DNA of 64,000 nucleotides from Atrichornis clamosus (lineage: Eukaryota; Chordata; Aves; Passeriformes; Menuridae). Positions 48,693 through 60,781 of this stretch are shown in pieces. The stretch lies in assembly GCA_013400975.1 (NCBI GenBank), contig WBMZ01010916.1, forward strand, positions 124,001 through 188,000, written 5' to 3'. The translations under genes and the position numbers were made by a program. Under the pieces are notes generated by a model. It worked only from the letters and a program-made list of their open reading frames with translations. It did no database searches and was not told where the DNA came from. Numbering within the stretch: the stretch's first letter is position 1; the number at the start of each line of letters is the position of its first letter.

Positions 48693-48698
48693 GATGGT
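48693..48698. repeat. Target-site duplication, right copy (GATGGT)
   Basis: Identical to 48049-48054. The TGGTGAC overlapping it resembles the start of a tRNA-Trp primer-binding site, but the following bases do not continue that match, and the duplication explains it better. Confidence 0.85.
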
Positions 48699-51473
48699 GA
48701 CTTCCTGTTAAATTGCAAACAGAAGATCCAATCATCTCCTTTGGATTGGAGAATAAACAGAAGACAAAATGTGCTTGTTTTTATAGGAAGAGAATTGCTT
48801 ACTGGTTTTTTATATCTCTGTTGTTCTCCCTGTCCATACAAAGAATGCTCACATACATGAAATTATGAGCATTCTAACTAGTATAGCTAGCTGTGCTTCC
48901 AAATAAAAATTATCAAAAATGCTCAAAAAAAAAATTTAAAAAAACCGAAACCATTATCTGAATTATGCTTCTCAAAACATTTCTCAATGATGGAGACAGT
49001 TAATCCAGATTTATGTCATTACCAGTACCAACAGTTCCAAGGCACTGACACATACTGGGTTTTTATATCACTTTACAAAGGATTTATTTTCAGGGTTTCT
49101 GCCAAAGATTTAAAACCTGCCCTTCCTGTCTCACAGTTGAGCTGGTGGGTTGGAGTTTAAACTGCAACAGACATGGCACATCCCACCCATTTAAAAGCTA
49201 TGCTTTATGAAATACAAACACTGCAAGTGCCCTGCATCCTTTCCTCCCAGCAAACAGGCTCCTGTGTGTTTTCTGAGGGCCTTTAAGGAGGCCAAACCAA
49301 GTCTTCTTTACCCTCACCAGGAACTAATGCAAAGTAACCACAGCCTGACTGAATGCTGCTCTGTACACTCACCCACAGATTATCTGGTCTCCAACACCCA
49401 CAGGACTGTCGCTCCTGCAGGAAAGACAAAAGAACTTCTTTGGGGACAGGTATCACATTGCTTTATTAAGTGAAAACAGGCCAAGATGTACTGGAAATGC
49501 TACATGGCTGGGTATGATTTGCAATTTGCTGTTTACTCCAAGGATAAAGTGCCAATATCTGCTGTGTACAAACCAAGGAGGCAACACTGTTTGCTTGCAT
49601 GGGGTGTGTGCAGCAGCTCTCAGGAGCAGATCCAGAGCCCTTGCATCTGAACTCAGCAGCAGGTGCTTTGTGGACTTCAGCAGATAATAGGTCAGATCTT
49701 CAACCAGCACTTGTTTTTCCAGTCTGAGTGAGGGATTTCATATCCTCCTATTCTTGGGCAGCTGGGGAGTATTTGCTTTACAAATTTACATATTTACTTC
49801 CTGAACACAGTAAACAAATTCAGTAATCGTACCTGGTAGTTAAAGCATTCAATGGCAGTATTTTGAAAACAATAGCCAGTGCTAGGAAACCAGTTGGTAG
49901 CTTGCATGAATTACTCATAGCTGAGATCTTGGTATTTTAGGATTTTTTCTTTTATGTACTGACAAAGACTGGTCAAAAAGGAGATCAGAAGGATCATGAA
50001 AGGAAATTGGAAAGGGTGTTTTCCATGTGGTTCCCAGAAACCAAGAAAAGCTTTTATGTGCGTATGTACATAATACCATTCTAAGAATTCTTGCAGGAAT
50101 AAAGCATTGATTCTCAGATTTACTTCTAAATCAGTCAACACTTAGAAAACACAAAATACAGCATTTTAAATAAATGGTCATATGGATATTCTCACAATAG
50201 CAGCTAAGTTTAGATTTCATTGCATAAGAAAGTTTTATTCTGATGCACTACAGCATAATGGGATAGACAGCACAGTGTGGGTGAACGTCTACATCCTTCA
50301 TGATATGCCTAATTTAACTTCGCCTTTTTGTTATACCTGGAGAATACCTATTTTAACCAAAAAAATACTTATTAGTGAAAACGTATTTTAATTTATTAGA
50401 TTTCCTTGAAACAGAATGGGATTTCAGACACATGCTAGCCCCAGGGGATGCAGCTGACACCACAGATACTGCTGGATCCTGAACCATGGAGATCTGAGCA
50501 ATTCCCTTCAGTTCCACCACAGTGCACTGCAAGTCCTGGTATCTTCAACTTATTTTTCCTCTGACCTTCTGTCAGCCTTCTCTGCCTTATCTAAAAGTCA
50601 CCTCTCACTCCAAGATATGACACTGCATGACCCAATCTACAAAGCCCCTTTATTCCTCTATGTCAGGTTTTTGCAGCTTCACTCCTGTAAGCTCCTACCA
50701 GACACAGGATTTTACAAGAGCATCTTTTGTTTCAAACACTGTTGAGCATGCTAGATTCACTAGCCCAAATAAAGAACTAGTGAATATTATGAACACTCAC
50801 AGTAGCTACATAGCCCATGTTTGACTGCTCTTCCTTACTGTGATTAGCATATTTAATAAGCATTCACTGTTCCCATAATAGCTTAAACACTATATGCAAG
50901 CTTTTCTCTCCTACAGAGACTCTTTTTTTTCCTCTGCATGTTACAGGTTTTTATTGTGGATCTCCATTTGTATCACTAATTCCTGACTTTAACATGAATT
51001 ATTTTCTCCCTCGAGGAAGTTGACAGTCTTCAAGATAAAATTTTTTAATCTATCATCGTGGAAAACTACACATCTCTTATTCTTGCACATTATTCTTGCC
51101 TTAATTCAATGTTCTTGAATCTGGGAACCCAGAATTGACATAAATACTTGCTCTAACAAGACTAGACCCCTGCACATTACTTTTTTATAAGAAACCTCAG
51201 TATTACTAGAAAAATACACTACAGAACCTTGAGAGGGCATGCACAGACCTCAGAGAACTGCATGAAACTTAGCTAACATCTCCAAATGCTGCAAGCCAGA
51301 AGTGGCAAATTTTGTTCATATGGCCTCACACACAATCTTTATTCCTGTCTCTCTTTGTGCTTCCACACTCAGATTTGCTTATTATTTGACATACAATCCC
51401 TTCACTGTGCTTCTCTTCACACTTGCTCAGATTTAAACCAGGAACAGCTTAACTGCAGTCAGTACTCTCAAGC

Positions 51474-51520
<47 letters not shown>
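51474..51520. repeat. (TAG)n microsatellite, about 15.7 units
   Basis: 47 uninterrupted bases of TAG/AGT repeat. The poly-Ser frame it creates on the plus strand is an artefact. A pure array of this length is likely to be polymorphic. Confidence 0.97.
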
Positions 51521-52166
51521 CCAAAGCCTTTCCTAGTTTATTATCCATTAATTTTTTTTTTGTCCCCAGTTTTATGGAAGATGGAAAAGTGTAGTCTTTA
51601 TAAACCTCTCTTTTATAGCCTTCAGAAAATAGATAAATGAAAAATGAAAAAATGCAAGTTATTGTAATATGCTATTCATTACAGAACAGAAGTGGTTGAA
51701 CACCACTAAACCAAACTAGAATGTCCCAAAAAAGGCATGTTTGGGACCCGTTATCTATGACAGAGTGTTGGCATCAAAGGGGAAAGGTGTTTTTAAAGAA
51801 ACATTTTGGAAAAAAGTATGTGGAACAAAAGTAAAAAAATTATTAGAATGAAGGAGAGAGAGAGAAGGAAAGAATAAGGAGGAAGATAAAGTTGTTTTTC
51901 TTCTTTCCTACTGGCTCCATGACAGAAAACATCACATATTTTTAATTGCAATTATAAATAAAACTACCAATTATTTCAGTACTTTATGAACAATTAAATG
52001 AAGAGTTTGATCTTGGCAGTCCTGGAGTCCAAACTACCTTTGAGGATCCTACAGTAGCCTTCTTTCTCCAGTCCAAATAGGCACAAATCTGCCTGTTTTC
52101 TTATCCTTTACAACAACCATTCCAAAGGTAGCTGCCACTCCACACCACACCACTCACTCACAGTTG

Positions 52167-52185
52167 AGCAGCAGCAGCAGCAGCA
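52167..52185. repeat. (AGC)n microsatellite, six units
   Basis: Perfect AGC repeat of 19 bases. Confidence 0.9.
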
Positions 52186-53683
52186 AACCCATTTGTGCAT
52201 TAGGCACAGGACGTGCATGTCTCAGTATTGAATGTCGCTGGAAAAACTGTTTCCTTGGGGTACAAGAATCAGAAGAGATGCCATAGTCCAACTGCACAGA
52301 TTCAGGACAGAGACTGCTTAATGGACGGCTCTGTTTCAATGCAAGACATCATCATCTTCATTTTATAGTTAAGGAAGCAAAATCAAACACAGGATCTCAC
52401 TGAAGAAAGGGTAAACCATTAATGCAACATGAAAATTTGAACTACAGAAATTCCTACAGTATTTGACAGAGAAGACAAGTAAGAGCTGGACAGGGTAAGC
52501 AGAACCTGAAGAGGAGGACAGAAGGGTAGTTCTTCCCCTTCCCCACTTGTCTAGCAATGAACCAGAGCTTCAGGAGCCTCAAATAGGACAGATGCAATGT
52601 CCCTGTCCCTCAGAACCAGCCCAGGCAATCAGAGCAGATGGATGCAGAAGTAATTGCAGGGAATTATGTTAAATACCTACAGGATTATAGTTTGTTTGGT
52701 TTGCTTGTAGCTTCTGTCTTCCAAGCCCATAAGTAAAGACTGGAAACCAAATCCCATCTTTAATTGGATTGGTCTAAAGGTTAAACCTCAAGTCACACTG
52801 CAGAAACTCCAGTCTGGTCTTACTGGCAAGCCTGCCTAGCATTGTTGAGATAAATAAACCCAACAACTTAAGATACCCTATCTTGGCAGGGCCTGAGGGA
52901 TACCTCCTGTCCAGTTACGGAAGTCTTGGAAGGCTCAAGGGGCTGACTTGGAACAATACCAAATATTCAAGTACCACTGAATACTCTGAATCACTGAATA
53001 ACTTCTAGCATCTCTTCTTCAAACACCCATGTTTCCTGGCAAAGCTGTCTTCCCTGTCTTTTACAAAGAAGCTGACACTTAGATTCGCACTTTCTGTCAT
53101 CACAGACGTATCCCAAGTTTCTTTAATGATCCCTGTGTCAGTGACTCATACAACATCACACTGGAAGTCAGAGGCAAGGAGAGGAATTTGATGCAGGTTT
53201 CCTGAAGCTAAGGATAGTTCTCTAATTACAAGGAGCTTTACAGATTAGAAAGCCAGAAGGCAACCTTGTGATTAGCTATTCTCTCTTCCTGCAGAACACA
53301 GGCTGTAGACACTGCCTAAATTAATTCCTTTCTGAATTATCAGGAGTTGTCATATTTTTCGGTTCACAGACCCGCTACAAATTTTTCAACAGTAATAGAG
53401 ATCGCAGTAAAGTTTAAGCTTCTTGACAACATGTAGTTTTATCCTAGCTACCATTTGTTATTGCTGGCAGGTAATCCATTAAAACAGGCTGCGTTAAAGA
53501 TATTCTGAAAGAACTGCTGAACTTGATTTAAATGTTAGAGAGCTCACCACAACTTCTGGCAAATTATTTTGACAGTTGATTACCCTCAATTCAATACATA
53601 GGCTGGATTTTTTTTTTTAACTGTAGTATTCAGTAAACATAACTGAAACAAACATATGATTTCCATGACTTACCTGAAGTGTC

Positions 53684-53705
53684 CAGAATGGCAGAATGGC
53701 AGAAT
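53684..53705. repeat. 8-bp tandem repeat, 2.75 units
   Basis: CAGAATGG repeated head to tail. Confidence 0.85.
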
Positions 53706-53766
53706 ATATGGAACACATGTATTACTCCAGTGAAGAAGCTCAGGTGTAAGAAGAAAAAGTGTGATT

Positions 53767-53781
53767 TATATATATATATAT
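53767..53781. repeat. Short (TA)n microsatellite
   Basis: Seven TA units. Confidence 0.85.
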
Positions 53782-56700
53782 GTGGAGAAATATAAATCCT
53801 AGTGCTCCTACTATATATGTGGGAATTCAACCACACACTGAAACTTCTTGGTGATGACAATGAAAGATGAGGTATTTCTAATTAATTTCTTTTTAAATTA
53901 TAAAGTAAAAAATTAAAACATTAAGTCACTGTGGATAATCTCAAACTTGACCATAATTTTACCAAAAAAAATTCCCAAATTCTAATAAATGTTTTTTAAT
54001 AACACTGTGAAAGCAAGAAGGATATTACCTGCATGATTAGAGTTTTTGTAACCTACTCTGTTAAATTCATATGGAGAACAACTACCACATAAGCAGGTTT
54101 CTAAGGAATGTCTCAGGAATTAGTTGCAGGCCCACCATTACACGGAAGTCTCAACAAACATAAAAAATCACTGCTGAGGAAATTTGCAAACTATAGTACC
54201 CTGGAAATCCTTATGCACAATGAGGACAGAAACAGATGGAAACGATTTGATGGGTGGTGCATTTTCAGCCATAGCCCCATTGGATCCAGCTCTGCAGAAG
54301 GTGACTGTGGAGGAACAGACTGCATGTCACACTTCCACCCCCACGAGATGTAGTCTGGAAAGCACCAGCTGAAAACCATTCACAGAGGGCCTACTAGAAA
54401 GGACTATGAACCATGTTCAAAAATGCTAAGGGGGTAGCAGAAAGAAGGCAGGAGAAAGATCTAGCATGGGTTTGTGATTTTCAGATGGACAGAGAAGAGA
54501 ACTCAATTGCTGCAGGGACCAGCGGCTGCATACTGCTTTACACTGTGAAAGGGATAATGAAAACTCTGGAACAAACTCCACTAACACCAAAAATGGTGTA
54601 AGAATATGGAAAAAGTTCCTACATCTACAGAAGACAGTAATCTAATTAATTCATTAAAAAAAATAGCTAGAGGTGAATGCAACAAGAAGTACCCAGATCA
54701 CCATTCTACTGATGAAATATCATAATCCAGTAACTGGAAAAGTGTGAAAAAACAGCTTGTCTCTTCTATGAGACAGCAGAAAAAAACATAATCTATACAA
54801 ATATATGCAACTCTGGATTGTTTAACAGAGCACCGGGTGTGAGAGAAGCATACAGGGAATATCACATAACCTTCAGATAAAACCACAAGTGTACTTAGGC
54901 AGCTTTGGCTAGGTTTAAAGATGAAACTCTACTTAAATCACTCTACCCAGAGGCTAAAGAAACTTGTTCATTTCTTCCCAAGTTCAAGTATTTGACATTT
55001 GGTGTTGCTGCACTTATTTTCAAAGAACACACATAAGGAAATATATGGCTCAATTACAACTTCTCTTTCTAAAGAAAGGAACATGAAGACTAATAAGCTG
55101 TAAATGCTTGGGTTAGGAGAAGTATTAGAACCATTAGAGAGACAAAACACCAATATCAAATATCATTATCCCAGCACGAGAAAGACACAACAAAAAAGCT
55201 TAGAGTAAAAGCTATACAAATTAGATTAAAAACCTTCTGGAAGTGCCTTAAAGACAAAACCAGTGAAAATAATTACCCTCATGTATCAGGTGACTATTTT
55301 TTAGTATGAGTGAAATCCCTCTTGCAAACACTAGGTCAAGCGTGGATGTTTTAGTCAAGCTTAAATAACCGAATTTATCATAGGGGCACCAGCATTAGAT
55401 TAAATGTTAATTGCCTGTGTAATGCAGAAGTTTATACTGCATCACAAAATCCTTGTTTATTCTTCAAATATGGGAATGAGTGTGTGAATGTTACCAATTG
55501 TGTACCTTTTGTTTATTCTTCTGAGATTTTCTAAGAACAGGCAATTGAAAAAATAATCATGTTGTTTCATCATGTCCTTCTTCCCCCACACAGTCATGAG
55601 AGAAAGAAAAAAAGTGAAGTTTCTTAAGTAGGTCACTCTAGCACAAGCACAGAGTATCTGTAAATAAAGAGTCATGGATTTTCCCCTTAGCTATCTGGAG
55701 AGAAATTTCAGTGATCAGTCCAAACACTGTTTTGTCAGAGATGTGCCAGGAAAAACAGTAAAAATAAATTTAGCAGAAAATACAATAGCAATACCTTCCT
55801 AAGCAGGATTGTTTAGTTTTCTGAAAATACACAGTAATAAAATAGACTAAATTCAATCTGTTACATACAACAGAAGAACCTAAGAAGGGATCACAGTGCT
55901 AGAACTAGGTGCAACGCTAATGTACTCTGGGAATGTGTCATAAATCCCAAACTTGGATGTAATTAATGCGTAAATAAGATTACTTCTGCTGAATAGTCAT
56001 GCTGTAAATAGATAAAGTATGGAAGTACTACCTAAAGATTTCACAAATTAAATAAATGAAAAGACTCACAGGGAAAAAAAGCCTTGTCTACAAGGAGGCA
56101 AAGAGCTACTGTTCAAATGCATACAGAACTAGAGGCATCTGACCACTCTAGACACCCTCAGCTCTAACTACTGAAGCAGAAGAAAATCAAGTACCTCCCT
56201 CTCTTTTGTGCAAAGTACTTATACCTAATGTTTATCTACATTGAAGACAATTTTTAAAAGCAGATCTTTCAGCTTGGATAATGACACCCCTTCACAAGTC
56301 TCCATGTTATGTGCCAGAGACGAAAGGGCAGTACTTGCAGATAATTTCTTTCTGACTAGTTTTATTAACAGAGTTCACAAGGGAAACAAAATAAAGCACT
56401 TAATCAGTATTTACTTTCTACCCTCCTCTCCTTGTACTCACAAACCTCCAGAGGAAGCAGACTTATAACTCAGATTTAAAAAGCCTGGCCACTTCTACAA
56501 GCATGAAGATAGATACCTGTGACCTCTGCTCCCAGGTAAGTTTTCAGCAGGGACCTTCACAATACTGATTCAGTCTTTACACCGTTTTAAGTTCCTGTGC
56601 AAAACAGGACTATACAAGTATAATTCACTGTGCTCACTACCAGTGCAGAACTGGGGCCTTTTAAATCTAAGATAATGATGGCCATGAGCTATCACAAAAC

Positions 56701-58505
56701 CATCTTACATTTCAGAACCACTGTGGAGTTGGCTCTGCCCTGAGCATATTTGTGGCTTTATCAGACCATATGTTTTAGGGCTTTTTTCCCAGTCTTCAAA
56801 ATTTTCATTAGCCACCATGCGAAAACACGATGAGAACAGTAGTTCTGACCAATTTTTTTAAGTGTGTATTTGAAATATGTATGTGAAAGTCTGCCAGTGC
56901 TTTGCAGTGGTATTGTGCTTAAGCTAAACTATCAGAAAGCCATTATTAGATATTACCTAATACAAAAGGTGATGAAAACCACTACAAATGAACAAAGACA
57001 CAAAACCTATGGATGAAAGCAGAAAGGGAAGAGGATGGGAACATCCTTAGAGTTACACAAAAGCCCTAATCCAGAAGAATGTGGAGATGACTGTCCTTAT
57101 CCAGATGGGGCTCCCACATCAGAAAGGCAGTAAAATTCAGAGCCTTTTTTTAGGTCTTTACTGCCACCAACCAATTGCTCTAACTTTTGCTTAAATAAAA
57201 CTCAAATGAAATCAGAAAGCTTTGCTGTTAACTTGCAGAGTGCTCTCAGACAGCTCAAGGCCAATTAATTCCCGGTTGTAACAGGTTAAACACGCACAAC
57301 ACAAATGCAAACCACCAAGTGATTATTAGCATCTGCAAAGAATCCTGGAACAGGTCGATTATATAAAAATAAGTATTGCTGTTAATGACAAATCACAGTT
57401 ATCAGAACTGCAAAAAAATAAAGTTCTGTATCTTTTTTTGACTGGAAAATTCTAAACATTTTGGAGAACAGCAACTGATACCCTGTCTGGTCTCTTTACC
57501 CCTTTATTTTTTCATATATGCATATTTTAATAATGTATAATTCATGCAATTATGCACACACCTGTGCATAATTTTATAAACATATGTGGATGTTTTTACT
57601 TAAAGGTGATGCAGAATACTTTTTTTTTCCTGAAAATTCCAATCATTTTACTGAAAGGATATGGAATAATCACCTATAATGTACATATTAACAATGTACA
57701 AAAGGACCCAGCTACAAAAGGACTGAACACAAAGAAGAAAGTACTATATGACAACAACAACTGTACAAGACATCTGACAAACATGAAGTAAGAACAAACT
57801 GTACAGCATCAGCTGTCCTAAAATCCATGGTACCATGTTCTGAATTAAGTATGATTATGTTTTGATACATTATTATGCATAATTGGCTAATAATTTCTAA
57901 CTTTATTTGACTACTCATGACCTCAGTTGCAGATAGTGTTCACTTTTTCTAGTTGGACAAACAGATTCTTATGCTTAATGAAGGGAGAAATGTTCTCTGT
58001 GATACAGTTCATATAAAATATGGCAAAATGGAATACATTAAGTGGCATATTTATGGCTGATTTTAGAAATTGCACTGCTTAACCAATCTAGTTATTTAGA
58101 ACTATCATACCCAAACATTTACATATTAGCCAAAAACTTCAGAATGGATTTCCAAAAATATATGCATGAACCTATGTTAAATTTTTTCCAATAGAAAAAC
58201 CTATATATAAACTCTTATACCACTGTTAGACATTTTAAAAGGGCATTTGGTACAAATAATTTCTTTAGGCTCGGGAATATTACATCTCCTATTAGAGATC
58301 AGCACTGAGATCCAAGGAGCTGCTCCCACAGCAGGTACCTGAGGCCTGTCTAGGTGGGTTCTGTTTCTACCTTTGGCAGAACTTATATTTGAATATGGTG
58401 AAAAACAGGTATAGGTCAGAAAGCCACCAAGCAAGGGCTGATGTGCCTGAATCAGAAATATCAGTGTGACATCTAGTGGGCACATTTGGGACAGCAAATG
58501 GCTGT

Positions 58506-58532
58506 TTCCATTTTAGCTGATTCCATTTTAGC
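58506..58532. repeat. 15-bp-period direct repeat
   Basis: TTCCATTTTAGC occurs at 58506 and again at 58521, close to the 3' end of the adjacent SINE. Confidence 0.85.
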
Positions 58533-58544
58533 ACCTCATAAAGG

Positions 58545-58686
58545 TCACAGACCACTGAATATTCTGACCTGGAAGGGACCCACAAGGATCGTCGAGTACA
58601 ACTCTTAAGTGAATGGCCCATACAGGGATCAGACTCAGGACCTTGCCGTTATTAGTACCATGCTTTAACCAACTGAGATAACAGGT
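58545..58686 (-). mobile_element. tRNA-Ile-derived SINE with CR1-like tail (TguSINE1 type)
   Basis: On the minus strand the first about 70 bases follow a tRNA-Ile(AAU) gene: A-box-like TATCTCAGTTGG (58669-58680), anticodon loop CTAATAA with AAT anticodon (58649-58655), B-box-like GAGTCTGATCC (58626-58636), and an acceptor-like end GGGCCA. The next about 70 bases are CR1-like (CGACGATCCTTGTGGGTCCC, TTCCAGGTCAGAATATTC) and end in a GTGGTCTGTG tail. A tRNA-Ile head joined to a CR1 tail is the architecture of TguSINE1, which passerine CR1 machinery mobilised. Several mismatches in the boxes mean an old, silent copy. It is not a functional tRNA because stem pairing is lost. Confidence 0.85.
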
Positions 58687-59636
58687 TTTAAGAAATTATA
58701 AACAAAAGGATCAAAAAAGCTAATACGAGGAACAAAGAAAACAGCACAGACTACACATGTGAGAAAAAAATATTTACAAAAGCCACAGGTGGAGGAAGAA
58801 ATTTTGTGTTCACTGGTATTGCTTTCAGAGTGTACTCAAGTATGATAAAACTTTGTGACAGGAATTGAAAATACATCTCATGTTGGCCACTTGGGGACGT
58901 GTGTTGCAATATTTGATGCATTTTCAACACACATCCCGTGCTGCAACAGAAGCATTGACCAAAACACGCCCTGAGACGAGACATCGTGATTAGGAAAGTG
59001 ACTTTTCTCCACAGGGTGCGGCACATCTCTCTCACTCCCAGTGTGCTGAAGCTTGTGATTCCCACAAATGCTAGAAACTCCATTGCATCATCGGTGGTAG
59101 TGGGGCACTTAAAAAGGCAAGTAAATAAAAACTTTTTTTTCCTGGAGTTGTTTATTTGCTTGCTACTTCTACAATATGAGTCATATGCAAACCAGTCCAA
59201 GACATTTCCCCAGTTATTTGTCCAGTCTCATTGATTATGGAAATTACAGATCAGCAAATGAAAAAGAATTCTGGTAGTACTGCAGTGGTGTCAACACTTC
59301 AAACCCTAGACAAGGAGAGAATAAAAACTATTGGCCTAGATTCTCAAGAAACCTAGGAGGTAAGAATGAGAGCCCAAGTGGACATAAGGCTCCTAAAGGG
59401 TGACAATCATAGAATTCAGACACCTGAAACACCATTTCTATGCTCTGCATGCTGTTTTTGTGCCCAGAAGTACTGTCCCTGTCCCATGGCTGACTAACCA
59501 GCTATGAGCTAATTTCTCGCCTATCACCAGAGGAGGTGATGCACAGCATAATTCCTAAGCCCTCTGACTGGATCACCTGGCACAACAAAAGCTCACTGCA
59601 AAACAAGTCGGAGAAAACAGTACAATGCTACTGCAC

Positions 59637-59656
59637 TTTTTTTTTTTTTTTTTTTT
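59637..59656. repeat. Poly(T) run of 20
   Basis: Twenty consecutive T. It could be the tail of an antisense retroposed sequence, but the flanking sequence (lower coordinates on the minus-strand reading) was not recognised. Confidence 0.95.
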
Positions 59657-60733
59657 AATTTGGATAACTAATCCCAAATGCTGCAGGGTACACCCACCAA
59701 GAGGAAAAAATGAGTTTTAGGCTGAGTAACAAGCCGTCCTTTAAAATCCTAGTTGAAAGGAATTTTGTAAAACAACATGCTTCAGCTCACATGTGCCACT
59801 GTGCAACTGAAAATTTAATCAAGAGAACAAACAAGTAAGGTATTTTACTTTATCCCACAGACTGTGCATTTCAGGCTTGGCCTCCTGGACTGCTGGCCCT
59901 TTTTTCCAACGGGTTTTTAACTAAACCATTCAGAAAATATGGAGTGGATTCAGGAACATCCCTTTTGTAGCTGGATACTCGACACTGCTTCAGACAAATA
60001 AGGTTTCACACAAGTCCTTTCCATTTGCACCTGGGAGTTTTACAAGCTGATGATTACCATACAGCCGGTACAGCTGAATCCTAGCTTTTCAGAAGGTAAA
60101 GTAGCATAATGTATATTCTGACTTATACCAGAACATATATGCTGACACATATGACTGCAAAATGTTGCACAGAAAGAATCTGAAGCCGTATTGTTGAATT
60201 TGTTCTGTGGTTCAATCATTTATACACAGTTCATTTTCATATTCTGGCTTCTGTCTGGCAGAAACTGACACCTGGATCCCGACCCCATGTTATTCAACCA
60301 AAGGATTCAAGGAGCTTGCATGACTTGCTTTGGTTGTCATCAATCTGTTTTAAATTACTCAAGCTTTTGGTATTGAAGATTTTGAAACATGCTACATGAA
60401 TGGTAAAGGAATAAAGATCAGTCGTAAAGTGATATGCAAAGTAAGCAGTATTGTAAATGTCTTTTTCAAGTCACAGGCATGTATCACTGTTATCATCACA
60501 TATCTTTATATTGTCATTACATCTTTAGTTAATGATCATCTTGGGAACCATCTGACTGCAATGTACCAGATCTAAGAAATTAATGTCATTACTAAAAACT
60601 TTTGTTCTGTAAAGAACTCATGCCTGGGAAATGCACAGACTGTTGTGTATATAATTAAATGGATGTGGTAAATTATGTTATTGTACTGCATTGAATAAAA
60701 GCTGACTGTTAGCCTCAAAAATCTCAGTATCAA

Positions 60734-60781
60734 AACTTCACTAGCTGCACCATCCATAAGGTTGGTGCAGCTAGTGAGGTT
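60734..60781. repeat. Near-perfect palindrome (22-bp stem, 4-nt loop)
   Basis: CTTCACTAGCTGCACCATCC (60736-60755) and GGTTGGTGCAGCTAGTGAGG (60760-60779) are separated by ATAA. Of 20 positions, 18 pair as Watson-Crick, one is G:T and one is mismatched. Two further A:T pairs extend the stem. It is far beyond chance for one locus, but too short for a typical pre-miRNA. Confidence 0.9.

Larger units (their letters stand above)
48699..58544. other. Intergenic stretch, no gene recognised
   Basis: Almost 10 kb of AT-rich DNA with microsatellites but no protein-coding signal. Frames of 60-115 codons are scattered with no family resemblance. Confidence 0.6.

Noticed and set aside
48695..48701. TGGTGAC as the start of a tRNA-Trp primer-binding site after the LTR
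   Set aside because: The bases that follow do not continue the primer-binding match, and GATGGT is an exact duplicate of the sequence before the LTR, so a solo LTR with target-site duplication explains it better.
51286..51594. Open frame with a long poly-Ser stretch
   Set aside because: The serines come from the (TAG)n microsatellite; there is no other coding signal.
58614..58686. Functional tRNA-Ile gene
   Set aside because: Stem pairing is broken by several substitutions and it is fused to a CR1-like tail, so it is the head of a SINE.
60734..60781. MicroRNA precursor
   Set aside because: The stem is only about 22 bp with a 4-nt loop, shorter than typical pre-miRNAs, and nothing shows expression.
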